In this document: positions 11,790-23,034 of the stretch, in pieces
Layout of the letters: each line of letters opens with the position of its first letter
How positions within the stretch are numbered: the first letter of the stretch is position 1
NCBI GenBank assembly: GCA_036898135.1
Contig: CM072527.1
Location: forward strand, 31,108,227-31,172,226
Length of the DNA stretch: 64,000 nt
Direction: 5' to 3'
Source of the DNA: Oncomelania hupensis
Taxonomy: Eukaryota; Mollusca; Gastropoda; Littorinimorpha; Pomatiopsidae
Made by a program: the position numbers and the translations under genes
The notes under the pieces: model-generated
What the model saw: only the letters and a program-made list of their open reading frames with translations
The model's database searches: none
Told to the model about the DNA's origin: nothing

Positions 11790-13730
11790 ACTAAACCATT
11801 ATTAATATTATCCTACGTGTTCTTTCTCACCCAACACGCCTACACTTTTTCTATGAATAACGGTGTCAGCCAGAACAAAGTCCAAAACTTGGGCGTGTAA
11901 GCTGAGGCTGGCTGCGCTTACAAAAGCCGACGGCTAGCTCTGCTTACATCTGCCGACTCGCGAGATCCCTAATCGATGACGAGGATTTTGAGGGAGACTT
12001 TTCATTGGTCGAGCGTAATTGGGAGCGAGCAGGAATCACGGCGCTGAAATGGCGTTGACCCAAGGGAGTGTAAGGGCAGTAGGAATGTCAAATAATGTCG
12101 GTTTTGTTCAGTCCGAGGTGGATAAGTTTTTTGTTGTTGTTGTTGTTGTTGCAGATTTGATATGCAGGCAGGTGGGCGTCTCATACTCGTTATCAGTGGA
12201 CCTGTGACATGGCGGGCCCGCGAAACAGAGTTTCCGCGACACAGAGATTGCCTCTGGTTTGCCTGGAGTCGTAGAGAATGGTAGGGTATTGTATTATTAT
12301 GTCAATTAGTTAGTTAGTCATTGTTTATAGGGTCCATCGGACTGCAAAGAGCCGAATCAGGACTACGGGTAAAGCCCAGGTAATAAAGCCCTTGTGATTC
12401 TCACCCCCATTCTGATGGCTTCCATTGTGTTCTAAAAGATGTGGTTGAGTGCTCATACTGCATGGCACAGTACAGGCAAGCCTAGGCTTACTGCAGTCGC
12501 CTCTACACCTGTCTGTGCTGCTGGTGAGCTTTTCAGCAAGCACCGGTGTAGTGATTCCGTGCGCGCGCCGCTACTGTGAAAATGACCTCACGCTGTGCAC
12601 CACTTTACGCCACCCTCGGAGCTCTTTCCGAATTTTCCGCGGCTTAGTTTGCAATATTACTTGGACACAACGAGTAGTTTAAATATAATATACTATTTTA
12701 TTATTTATTCTATACTTTCTTTATACTTCTCATTAGCTAAAAAAAATGTATTTAAAAAACAAAATGCGACTAAATCAGGATTGTAGCTAAACCTCAAATT
12801 CTACGACCAGCAGCAGAGATTGGCAAAAGGCGAAAGGCGATCGTAAGCCTCGGCTATAGTCTCATCTACGCAATTTGGTGGGTACTGTCAAAGACTATAA
12901 ATGTACTGCGTCGTTTTGGCAAAGGGAAGTAAGAGCACCTCGACAAGACAGCACACTGAAAGGGACTTGTCATGTTCAGAACACGTCAACGCCGATAATT
13001 TTTTTTCTTTTCTGCAAAAAAATACAAAAGCGGGCACAAGACAAGAATTTATTTTATAAATTATTGCAGGTTAATATGCTAGCATTAAACCTGTTTGAAG
13101 AATGTAACGACCGATGCGTTAAGGGAAGGCCCTTGTGAATACAATCTGTAATTCTTGCCCAGTGGTCGGTTTAGCAGGTCGCTACATTACGATTATCTCC
13201 CGTTCAAGTGGGGTTCAACAGTGTTGATTTAGCTGCAGTTATGTCCATTCTTCACCCTTGTTTACATCCCACACCTAAATGAGGGTCGAACTTTACCATG
13301 GTTATCTCGCGTGGCTCATTGAGCGGATTAACCTACGGGGCGCCGTGGAACTGGCAGCTTCAGTGGTCTGACGTCGTTTTGCCACTGGAACGGAAGGGCT
13401 GAAGTGACAGAGGGAGGAGAACACTGGCGAAAGATCTGGTGAATCTTGCCTCAATCAGATGCATTGGTGCGAAAGAAAGAAGACGAGGAAGTCATTGATA
13501 AACATGAATTTGCCCAACAGTCTGAGAATCTGGAACTCACCCATAAGCTTCCCCGCCCCACAAACCCACAGGCTACTCAGTAGACTACTCTTAGATTCCA
13601 GTCACGCAGCGTAGCATAACCTTTACAGTTTACTCCGTTGAATAGGGGTTAGGTTCTCTAATGGCGTGTCGTAGTTGAAAGGTTCGTGGATCGAGGTTCA
13701 AACACTTTTTATCGAGGTTTTTAGATCCCG
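11790..13730. other. Unassigned intergenic DNA
   Basis: No gene recognised. Contains a (TTG)n tract (12129-12151) and a short minus-strand family B retroelement end at 12307-12372. Confidence 0.5.
12307..12372 (-). mobile_element. Family B retroelement, 5'-truncated 3' end
   Basis: Minus strand: CAGTCCGATGGACCCTATAA followed by a (CTAA)n tail, matching the 3' end at 58,148-58,186 (CAGTCCGCTGGACCCTGTAA, then CTAA repeats). Confidence 0.65.
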
Positions 13731-13741
13731 AACCTCGGTTT

Positions 13742-13773
13742 CTGAACTTTTTGGTTTGGGACAAAAAGTTCAG
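13742..13773. repeat. Perfect 12-bp stem hairpin
   Basis: CTGAACTTTTTG (13742-13753) and its exact reverse complement (13762-13773) flank an 8-nt loop, within a stretch repeating AACCTCG/GTTCG-like words (13690-13810). Confidence 0.7.
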
Positions 13774-13889
13774 CAATTTTGTTTCGGGATTTATAAGAAC
13801 CCCGAAAAAAACTTTTTTGAACCTTCACGAATCTTCTAAATAAGATAGGCCATAAGGCTCGTAGATGCTGTATGCTCTACTTAATCGTT

Positions 13890-13975
13890 TTTATGTAGCG
13901 ATTTTCCGGATAAAGAGCTGCTCAAGGCGCTAGCCAATGCATGCATGGTCTAACTCAAGTCGCCCCAAGTGTGTA
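13890..13975 (-). mobile_element. Family A SINE, 3' end fragment
   Basis: GTAGCGATTTTCCGG, AGAGCTGCTCAAGGCGCTAG and GTCTAACTCAAG match the 3' end of family A. Confidence 0.55.
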
Positions 13976-14337
13976 CTTGCTCTTGAATATGAAGTTTAGG
14001 TCGACCATAAGCTTAATTGTTGTGGCTTATCTAAGATGATCAAATACCTACGACCATGTACTTTCTTCTTTCCCCTTCTCATTCCTTAATACCTCTCCCC
14101 CCCCCCTCCCCCATTCTCCAAACACACAGTCCTTTTCCCGCTTCTCCGCGCCTGACCCCTTTTTAATTTGCTAGTTGAAGAAAAGTCAGAAGATGAGAGA
14201 TCGTTATGAGTGGAAACACCAAGCCAAAACCTTACTTCGTTTATCCTTGTAAATTCAAACGTTGTCCAGATGAGGCACACTAACTTGAATAAAGTCAAAG
14301 AGAGTCAGTTCACATTCTTTGATAAACTACAATATTA

Positions 14338-14344
14338 GTCGTCG

Positions 14345-14397
<53 letters not shown>

Positions 14398-14453
14398 GAT
14401 CATCATCATCATCATCGTCGTCGTCGTCGTCATCATCATCATCATTCTTCATC
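14338..14453. repeat. (ATC)n microsatellite
   Basis: ATC/GTC trinucleotides with one GATC break at about 14397. Confidence 0.95.
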
Positions 14454-14483
14454 GACTTCACCGAAACTGGAAGAACCCACAAG

Positions 14484-14552
<69 letters not shown>

Positions 14553-14768
14553 ATCCACACTCCTCCCACCCCACCAATCTCCCCCACCACCCCTAGCTCT
14601 CTTCCTCGATCTTTTGTGCCCCAAACTGGGGTGCTGCTGAAAAATGGATGAACCACCCCTTCTCTGTCTCTTTCATTCTTTCAACATCCACCACCCTCCT
14701 TCTCCACTGTCCACCCCCACCACCCCACCCCCCCTCTCAATCTTCGTTCTTTAAACCTCTCCCACTAA

Positions 14769-14844
<76 letters not shown>

Positions 14845-14922
14845 ACCTGCGTGTGTCCAGAACAGGTGAGTTGATTGTTAAGACATAGAATAGTAGAGAT
14901 CAATATATGTTCTCCATCCCCT

Positions 14923-15000
<78 letters not shown>

Positions 15001-15122
15001 ATCTAACGATGGCTTTGTTTATTTGTTATTGTTCCATGATATGAATGTTAAAACATTGTGTTTAATATCACAAGCCCCAAGGGCAAAATGTTTTTTTTTA
15101 AAAACGCATCCAGCGCTTACTA

Positions 15123-15203
15123 TTTTACCCTAGCAAAATAAAATTGGTATATCTTATCTTATTAAGATAAGAGAAGATAACAATTTTATTTTGCAAGGGT
15201 AAA
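15123..15203. mobile_element. Short foldback (MITE-like) element
   Basis: TTTTACCCTAGCAAAATAAA (15124-15143) has its near-exact reverse complement at 15184-15203. The middle TATCTTATCTTA/TAAGATAAGAGAAGATA is also self-complementary, giving an 80-nt hairpin. Confidence 0.55.
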
Positions 15204-15214
15204 CTAGTTTACTT

Positions 15215-15291
<77 letters not shown>

Positions 15292-15601
15292 CTGAGATAT
15301 TAGTTTATAATGTCATGTCCTCCCCCTCCTTTCCCCTCTTATTCCACTTCCCTCCTCCCACTCGATCGCGCTCTTTCATCACTATGCCCAGTACGGGTGA
15401 GTTGGCTGTTGAGAAATGCAAGAGTTAATCGATTCTGGTCCGCTAGAGGTCGCCACTGCTACACCGGAAGTAGTATCAATGGCGGCATTCAAGCCCTCCA
15501 TTAGCGACATGGTCCCCTTTGCCGTAGAGCCTGAGTATCGGAGGCTGCCGAGTTCCACTACTTAAGCCTGAAATATACAGCGTAACTGAGACTAGACGAG
15601 G

Positions 15602-15690
15602 CCTCCTCCTCCTCCTCCTCCTCCTCCTCCTTCTTCTTCTTCTTCTTCTTCTTCTTCTTCTTCTTCTTCTTCTTCTTCTTCTTCTTCTTC
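15602..15690. repeat. (CTC)n-(TTC)n microsatellite
   Basis: CTC units to about 15630, then TTC units. Confidence 0.95.
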
Positions 15691-15924
15691 CGTAGGACAG
15701 CCGCAATCGTCGTACCGATTATTCAGTTACTTTACAGAGGTCTGCTGCGCGAACGTGCAACTACATAAATACCAACAAAATAAAATGGATTTGTTTTCTG
15801 TTTATGGGATATAACAGTGGGTAAAGAAGGTTGGGGTTGGGTCGAGTTCTTGATTAGAATTTCTCCTTGGAGATAATAAAGTTTTCTGAATCTGATTCAG
15901 TAGAAAAATGAAGGCCCTATAGGC

Positions 15925-16005
<81 letters not shown>

Positions 16006-16024
16006 CTCTTATTTATTTATTATT

Positions 16025-16315
16025 TAATCGTTCTTATATAGCGCTTTTCCAGCTCAAGAGCTGCTCAAGGCGCTGGCCGATACAGGATCTAACTCAAGCG
16101 GCCCGAGGCGCCAACTTGCAGCCTTTGGGCGCATCGTAATAACGCTCCAAACAACTGAGCACAATCCTGGGCAGCCAGGGATTGGGGAGAAGGACCTAGG
16201 TACATGCTGGATGTGTTCTTGTCACCGGCACTCACCCGTCTAGGACTTGAGCGTCAGGATCTTTAAAGTCCGTTATGATGGAATTTATGCGACACAGACT
16301 AGGCCTCGGTTTATA
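16025..16315 (-). mobile_element. Family A SINE, head truncated
   Basis: Good match to the 1,333 copy from the 3' end (TTATATAGCGCTTTTCCAGC) to CTCGGTTTATACTCTC, where the sequence passes into a CT array. The tRNA head is lost. Confidence 0.75.
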
Positions 16316-16347
<32 letters not shown>

Positions 16348-16479
16348 ATCTATCTCAGACTCATCATGGCCAGCCAAGATAATTCATAACATGGATGGTC
16401 CATCCGACCCTGTAAGACGTCTGAAACCATGCCTAAGGTTGAGAGGTCGCTGACGCCTAGTGGAGATCTCACGGGTACA

Positions 16480-17600
16480 TTTTTTGTTAAACACGTTTTG
16501 CTCTATATCTCAAAACCTTCAGAACTAATTTTGATGATGTTTTATTTTTTTACGTGCATTTTTTTTTTCAAAACATAACTTATATAAATACGCATATTCT
16601 GATTTTTGACATGGATAAATAGCAAATTATTAAATTAAATGCGTTTTTAAAAAAGTACGTTTTCAGTAAGAAAGTCTGATTAATCTTTGGAAAATAACTT
16701 GATGCCTGGCGGATTGTTTGAGCTAAAGCACTTTTTCTCGTTGGCCTTGGTACTAATAGATCTGATCGATCTCTGGTAGCTTAGTACGGACCACAGGCGC
16801 TTGTATCAGGACACGCGTGCCTGTGACGCGTCTCCCTTTGGTTATCTGTATTATAGATAACCAAAGGGAGACGCGTCACAGGCATAGGCGCACGCCTGTC
16901 CTGATACAAGCGCCTGTGGTACGGACCTACACTGACTGAGTATCGAAGATTGATCCAAGTCTACCCGCCCACCACTATGACTAATTTTGGCGCACACAGC
17001 TTAGCTGAAACTCACCGAATATCTCTCACAAGCTTTTGTACTTCAAACTTATCTGGAAATACTTTGAAACAGCCGGAATCAGAACGAGCCAAATGTCGGT
17101 CTGTCAATCGGTCACCCCATCTGTCGGTCCTTTGGAAGCTATAGCTCAAAAATCACTGAACCGATTTAGACCAAAACTTCATTGGAACATTACCTAGGGT
17201 AGTGACCTGCCTCCCCTGCCATTCTATTCGCTCGAAGTCTAACGCGAAGGTCAAGGTCATTGGAGTCATTTTGTTGCTAAACACGTTTTACTCAATATCT
17301 CAACAACGGCTGAAGCAATTTTGTTGAGATTTGGTATACATGTACTTCAGATCATAGTAGCAGTCTATCCTTCAGTAGCTCCGAATTTCCCTTTTTTTTT
17401 GTTTATAACACACTTTTTGCCTTAATATCTTAAGAAGAACTGAACCAAAAGTCATCATTTTTATTTTGCCGATACTTAAACTACTTCTAATCATGTTAGA
17501 TCATTCGTATTTGTGCTTTCTCACAGGTCAAGGTCATCGTGCGTCCCCATTTTCTAAACACGTTTTGCGCTGTATCTAAAACATGGCTGAGCCGATGTAG
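16480..17600. repeat. Degenerate repeats with AAACACGTTTT and AGGTCAAGGTCA words
   Basis: At least four loose copies of TTGTTAAACACGTTTTGCTC..ATATCTCAA...CTGAA at about 16480, 17275, 17400 and 17545. AAGGTCAAGGTCATTGG occurs at 17247 and AGGTCAAGGTCATCG at 17527. It looks like an old dispersed repeat with internal units. The MITE at 16,791 is inserted in it. Confidence 0.55.
16785..16926. mobile_element. Palindromic MITE with target-site duplication
   Basis: CCACAGGCGCTTGTATCAGG (16791-16810) is exactly repeated in reverse complement at the right end (16899-16918). The arms continue through CGCGTCTCCCTTTGGTTATCT to a 5-10-nt loop around 16850. The left arm lacks a 7-nt GCGCCTA piece. TACGGA flanks both sides (16785-16790 and 16919-16924 region), a likely target-site duplication. 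A half copy lies at 2355-2425. No coding capacity. Confidence 0.85.
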
Positions 17601-17609
17601 ATAGGTTTT

Positions 17610-19500
17610 TGCTTGCAGACAGTTCACATCGCGGCCTATCAATCCATGATTTTCTTTTGCTTCTTTAGGATAGAGCAGATCAGTCAAAACAAACACCCTA
17701 CTGTAATATCAGAAATGATGACGACAAAGATGTGGTAACTCAGCTTAGATGTAAACAGATAGTATTGAACAAAACTTGACGTTAATTTACCAGCTCTCTA
17801 AAGGAAAGTGCGCCATTATTAAATTAACCTCCTTTAGACGTTCACTCCCGATACCATCAAGCAGAACTCGCTAGGAAGAATGTAAGTTAGCTTACTCCGA
17901 CATCTGACCGATGTCCCTTGACCGCTAGTTAGCCACGCGAATCATATCACACTAAGATCTACCCTGCGATTCTCCTCTGACACGAAATTGAAACATAACA
18001 GATAGTGCCCCAGAAACAGGAAAGGTGAACAAAGATGACCTAGAAAAGATTCATGTATTCGCGAGAACGAGATGATTGGTCGGAGATGACGTAGAGACTC
18101 CTGCATATCCCTTGTACGCCCCACATTTACCGGGTAGTCACACGCGAAGCTTGGAACCAAGAGGGTCAAAACAAGGAGCGAACTGAAGTGAACGATAATC
18201 CTCAGCCATCAACAACAGAGTGATAGACTAGAGACGGTTTCATGATTCCCAGAGACTAGAAGTAAGTTAACACTAGTAGTTTTCTAGTACTTGCATGTTT
18301 ATATATTATATTGATTGCCATGTATTAGTATGTTCATGTTATATGTGTTTACAGAAACCAATTATTGTTTCTGACATGTTGTGCATATTGCTCGATATAT
18401 CTTAGCCTTAAGATTCGTAGTGTGCTCATGGGAAACTTGGCAGGTGTCTGATGCTATAGACTCCTTGCAGAGGGCGCCACATACCAATATATCTGAATAG
18501 AATATTGTAGCCAGAGTTCGGGATTTTACAGGGCAGCTCTGGGACGGTTTGTGGAGTCAACGCATGCCGCTTGCTCCCGCGCGTGGAAAAGAAGGAGATC
18601 ATCTGGAATCTACCTCGCCACGTCCTGCCCCTTAGCTACCAACTCGCCCGATCATCCTGAGAGTGACCAGACTCCCTCAGAGCGACCACCAGACTCAAGC
18701 ACTCACAGACACTGAGAGCTAAGTCCATCTCAACTGCAACTGATGTCAAAAATTTCTCAGAACAATATTAGACCATCCAAACATAGGAATGCTTAGCACG
18801 TGATGATGAAGAACTGCTAAAGAAACTTTCCCAGCACTTCGAACAGTTATAGTTATTAATTACATTTAATTAAAGTCAAGTTAGAATTTGTGTTTAACAA
18901 ATAAAAGTTGAAATCACATACATACGACTGGTGTCATTCTATTTGTATAGTTGTGTGTCCACCAGCTCTTCTTCACTAGAGACCAATTAAAATAGTCATT
19001 TGACTAGTAAAAAGCATCTCTTAAAGTGAGCCAATGATACTTTTAAACTCGTGAACAAATATAAATTTTATGTGACCAAGCACCATGATCAAGTCTCTCA
19101 CATCGCTTTGGAATCTTGGTAAAGAACGTCTGATAGAGGTAGCATAAATCCCCATCTATCTACAAGTCTTACTCCCCTTGTAAGATAAGCGTATCTTCTC
19201 CAGGACATCGCCAAGAAATTGACATCTTTTTTTTTAATGCTTATTTTATTGGTTGTGTATGTGGTTGTCTGGGAATATATTCTGAATGGCTTGCCATCTT
19301 TTTTGCGTTTTTATCATGAGGCAAACGTTAGCCTTGGGTAGTCTCAGTTACACCGAGTGTTGTGGCTGCAGACCTGAACAACATGGACTCTTAGCTGGTA
19401 TGATGTCTATATAAGAACAATTAAATAAATAAATAGGACGTCTGACGTCACATTACTTCCCTACAGGAACCCTTCAGCAAAACTGAAACAAATTTCAATT
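17610..19500. other. Unassigned intergenic DNA
   Basis: No gene recognised. A stretch near 18,870-18,960 (AACAAATAAAAGTTGAAATC, then GACTGGTGTCATTC) has the look of a retroviral-type LTR end, but I found no partner LTR or internal proteins. Confidence 0.4.
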
Positions 19501-19502
19501 AC

Positions 19503-19600
19503 TCTTTCGGATGAGAGTATAAACCGAGGTCTGTTCTGTGCATGCCATACCCAAGACTTACAAAAAATCCTGACGCCCATGTCCAAGACGGGCGAGTGAT
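19503..19600 (+). mobile_element. Family A SINE, internal fragment
   Basis: TTTCGGATGAGAGTATAAAC and CGAGGTCTGTTCTGTGCATG, then ATCCTGACGCCCATGTC, match the middle of family A. Confidence 0.6.
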
Positions 19601-19794
19601 AGAACCATTTATAATCTTACATCATCTTAATCTTAGATCATCACCCCCTTCACCACCTCCCTTCCCTCCCCCTGTCCCTTGGGAGTGTGCCCAGTGGTGC
19701 GAGGAGTTAGACGCATGCAAGGAGTGGTGGCCTTGAAGATCACACTGCGTAGCAGAGACTGGCCGAGCCTTACATCGCCTCTCCACCATTGTGG

Positions 19795-20540
19795 GGTCCA
19801 CAATTGTCCGCCCAATGACCACTATTCTCCACTATTGGGGGACCACCATTCTCCGCCCATTGACTCCCATTCTCCACCATTGGGGGACCACCATTCTCCG
19901 CCCAATGATCACTATTCTCCACTCTTGGGGAACTACCATTCTCCGCCATTGGGGGACCACCATTCTCCGCCCATTGACTCCCATTCTCCACGATTGGGGG
20001 ACCACCATTCTCCGCCCAATGACCCCTATTCTCCACTTTTGGGGAACTACCATTCTCCGTAATTGGGGGACCACCATTTTCCGCCCAATGACCACTATTC
20101 TCCACTCTTGGGGAACTACCGTTCTCCGCCATTGGGGGACCACCATTCTCCACTATTGGGGGACCCCTATTCTCCACTATTGGGGGACCACAATTCTTCA
20201 CCATTGGGGGACCACCATTCTCCACTCTTGGGGGACCACAATTCTTCACCATTGGGGGACCACCATTCTCCACTATTGGGGGACCACTATTCTCCCCCAT
20301 TGGGCGACCACCATTCTCCGCCATTGGGGGACCACCATTCTCCTCCCATTGACCCCTATTCTCCACCATTGGGGGACCACCATTCTCCGCCCAATGACCA
20401 CTATATTCTCCACTCTTGGGGAACCACCATTCTCCACCATAGGGGGACCCCCATTCTCCACCATTGGGGGACCCCCATTCTCCACCATTGGGGGACCCCC
20501 ATTCTCCACCATTGGGGGACCACCATTCTCCCCCCATTGG
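19795..20540. repeat. 24/21-bp minisatellite, about 31 units, open on both strands
   Basis: Units of 24 bp (CCATTGGGGGACCACCATTC + TCCA type) alternate with 21-bp units (TCCGCCCAATGACCACTATTC type). Because both lengths are multiples of three, all frames tend to stay open. They give repeated octapeptides such as GDHHSPPL on the plus strand and MVENGGPP on the minus strand. There is no start context, splice evidence or non-repeat domain, so I regard it as noncoding. Confidence 0.9.
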
Positions 20541-20544
20541 GGGG

Positions 20545-22490
20545 GGGAAGGCGAAGGCAAGTCTGTGCTACTCGCGGTGTGCGTGCAGCAATAACAATAG
20601 CTACGATGATCAGTAAGTGATGGTGTGGCGTGAAATCCCTCTCTCCCCTCCCACATTCCCCTCCCACGCCTCATCCCCCTTACCCTTCTTGTAGTAGGCT
20701 ATAAGGTTCATTAATTATTACAATGCTGACGGATTGATTGAATACGTTGTAGAAAAAGCTACCCCCCCCCTTCCCTCCCACCTCATAACTGTTGGTTGAA
20801 CGAAGGAGGAGGAGGAGGAGGAAAAAAAGAAGAGCGTCGTATACCATCAGCTACACCTGCTGTTGCAACAGCGAACCATTATCATCGTCATCATCATCAT
20901 CACAACCATAACGTCGTTGTCATCGCTGTTGTCGTCGTTGTGGTCATCATCATCATCATCAACATCCTCCTCCTCCTCATCATCATAAACATTATCATCA
21001 TCATCTAGTCCTTTAAAAAAAAACACTTTTTATTTAGTTCGAAAGAAGAAGAAGAAGAAGAAGAAGAAGAAGAAGAAGAAGAAGAAGAAGAAGAAGAAGA
21101 AGAAGAAGGTTAATTTCCGACCGAATTATTGTACGTTCTAAAAATATATTAGTATGTCATATGCCTATTGCTCTAGGCGATGCAAGGGGCGCTATTCATT
21201 GGCATAAGCGTTACGAAGAGTCACATGTCTTGGTGTTGAGTTAACATCGAACAATAACAGAGATTTCCTCGAGATCATGACGTTCTTTTCGTAAACCAGT
21301 TTTATTTTGTGTGCTGTACATCGGTGCTTTAGATTGTCTGTTATATGAAGTTAGAAATGGCTTTTGCACTTGCTGTGTAAGCCTGAAGAACTTGAGCTTT
21401 GAAGGTGAGATTTATAAAGATTTATTTTGTTTCTGTTTAGTGTTTATACTTAATCAAGTAAATGATAGTGTTGTGTTGACACTTCATCAGTTCACAGGCT
21501 GTGAAGTCCGTAGGCCTCGCCTCAGTTACATACTAAGAAAGTGGGACTGTAAAACGGCAGCATCCCTTACACAGTTTGTATTTTATTAGATCCTGTCCTC
21601 ATTCATGAGAGTAAACTAAGGGGAAAAAAAGGGAAATCTTTTGCTGCCAGTGCTTTAAGTTTGAGGAATTGTGCCATAGGTCTTCAGATCGCCATTTCTC
21701 AGTTCTCATCTCATCAGTGTATTAGCTGGGCCTAGTAAATACTCAGGTGACTGATTTCCAGTAGCCTCAGAAGATGCTTCTTCTTGACGTTGAGGGCCCA
21801 TGATTAACTCATCGATCATTCTGGCACCTGTATAAGCCTCAGGTAAAGCACTTTCATGTGAAACATCTATCCACAAATTGGCTGGCGAGCAGCAGAAAGG
21901 GAAAGGAGTCTAATAGTACTAGTAGCATGCAGTCACTCTTCTATATAACTTTGTTAAAGATTACAAAGACTACAACCCCGGTTTTTGAAATATTTTTGGC
22001 TATGAATTAACTTTCAAAAGCCTGTGTCAATGAATGAGGGTGTAACTGTAAATGTGGAGATTCTGGAGGTAAAAATATGTATAGTCTAGGTCTAGGGTCA
22101 GGATTAGCATGGCTAAGGTTAGCCTTGCAGTTGTACAGGGATTACTACAGGCTTCTGAAGAAAAGAAGAAAAAAGTGTTAGGAACCTTAAAAACCCAGCC
22201 TAATCCTAACCTTAATCCTAAACATCAAAATTTGACATAAAATTTACATAGGTTTGGCCCACACTCCTTCAGCATTTTCCTGATGAATATTAAAATATTT
22301 GCATTATGAAAATATGTCCATGTGTTTGAAGGAATGTGTATAAATATTTTAATTCCTTTGTTTCAATACTTTTCTTTTTATTTATCACTTCTGAGAAACA
22401 TGCGTCTTTATGTGTGTGTAAAAGAAGAATGAAAGGACATGTTTAATTGACAGACAATGTAATTTCCATGCTTTTGGATTAATAAAGTAG
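20545..22490. other. Unassigned DNA upstream of the NRF-6-like gene
   Basis: Contains GAG/CAT-rich tracts (20,800-21,005), (GAA)n at 21,041-21,107, and otherwise AT-rich sequence. A promoter and 5'UTR exon of the NRF-6-like gene may lie here; a possible donor is near 21,405. Nothing firm. Confidence 0.4.
21041..21107. repeat. (GAA)n microsatellite
   Basis: About 21 GAA units. Confidence 0.97.
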
Positions 22491-22492
22491 TA

Positions 22493-22541
22493 ATCTTATC
22501 TTATCTTATCTTATCTTATCTTATATCTTATCTTATCTTAT
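22493..22541. repeat. (TTATC)n tail, possibly of a retroelement
   Basis: CTTATC repeats directly after TTAATAAAGTAGTAA. An AATAAA-like signal followed by a pentamer array is how some LINE 3' ends look; the body was not recognised. Confidence 0.6.
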
Positions 22542-22636
22542 ATAAATCCCTACCACATGCAGGTTTTGCTTTGTATTTCCTCATCCTGGGTTTTATTTAA
22601 TTTTTATATTCCTTGTTTGTTTTTTTCATGTTGCAG

Positions 22637-22670
22637 CGTACACCATTAACCCAGCAAAGGAAATTTCAAT
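22637..22670 (+). other. 5'UTR part of the first coding exon of the NRF-6-like gene
   Basis: A pyrimidine-rich stretch ending in TTGCAG (to 22636) precedes 34 nt that lead directly into ATG 22671. This looks like a splice acceptor for a 5'UTR intron. A possible partner noncoding exon ends at a GTGAGA donor near 21405, but I cannot prove it. Inference from splice-like motifs only. Confidence 0.4.
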
Positions 22671-23034
22671 ATGGGACCTAGGTCTCTTCACCAAAGTTTA
22701 ATACTGTCACTAGCGACTCTCGCTATCTTATCCACCCTCACCTCAGGATCAAAACCCAGAATTCCTGATTACGCAGAAACGATTGACAGGGCGCGAAATA
22801 TTGTCAGATCTACAGGGAATCTCTCTCTCTACAGCTGGCAGCTTCAACAAGCTTTCCCCTTGCTGTTCCAGTCCACAAAGTTTCAGCATGAGTTGATGGA
22901 AAGGGTGGAAGAGTTCTCTGCGTCGGGTAGCTTTCAAGAGACGTTATGGGCTATGAATATTTCACCCAATTGCTCCAAGGACATGAATCAGTTTTTGGAG
23001 GACTTGCTGAACAGAAGAAGCTGGGCCACCACGA
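22671..23034 (+). CDS. nrf-6: NRF-6-like gene, coding exon 1 (signal peptide and start of NRF domain)
   Basis: Encodes residues 1-121 plus one base. MGPRSLHQSL begins a short polar n-region followed by a Leu/Ile/Ala-rich core, a typical signal peptide. Two NxS/T sites (NLS and NCS) fit an extracellular or lumenal domain. Donor ACGA|GTGAGT at 23035. Reading past the donor gives an unrelated tail that stops in an AT-rich intron. Confidence 0.9.

Larger units (their letters stand above)
14486..16346. repeat. Cluster of six CT-dinucleotide arrays
   Basis: CT tracts at 14486-14549, 14769-14841, 14922-15000, 15219-15288, 15931-16001 and 16316-16346, separated by C-rich spacers, a hairpin and a SINE. 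The last array directly abuts the internal truncation of a SINE. Confidence 0.9.

Noticed and set aside
18240..18960. Solo LTR of a retrotransposon
   Set aside because: The end near 18.93 kb looks LTR-like, but no partner copy, TG..CA boundaries or duplication could be fixed, so it is not listed as a feature.
19770..20594. 255- and 267-codon frames as a candidate repetitive protein gene
   Set aside because: Frames persist because unit lengths are multiples of three; there is no signal peptide, splice pattern or unique flanking domain, and both strands are equally open.
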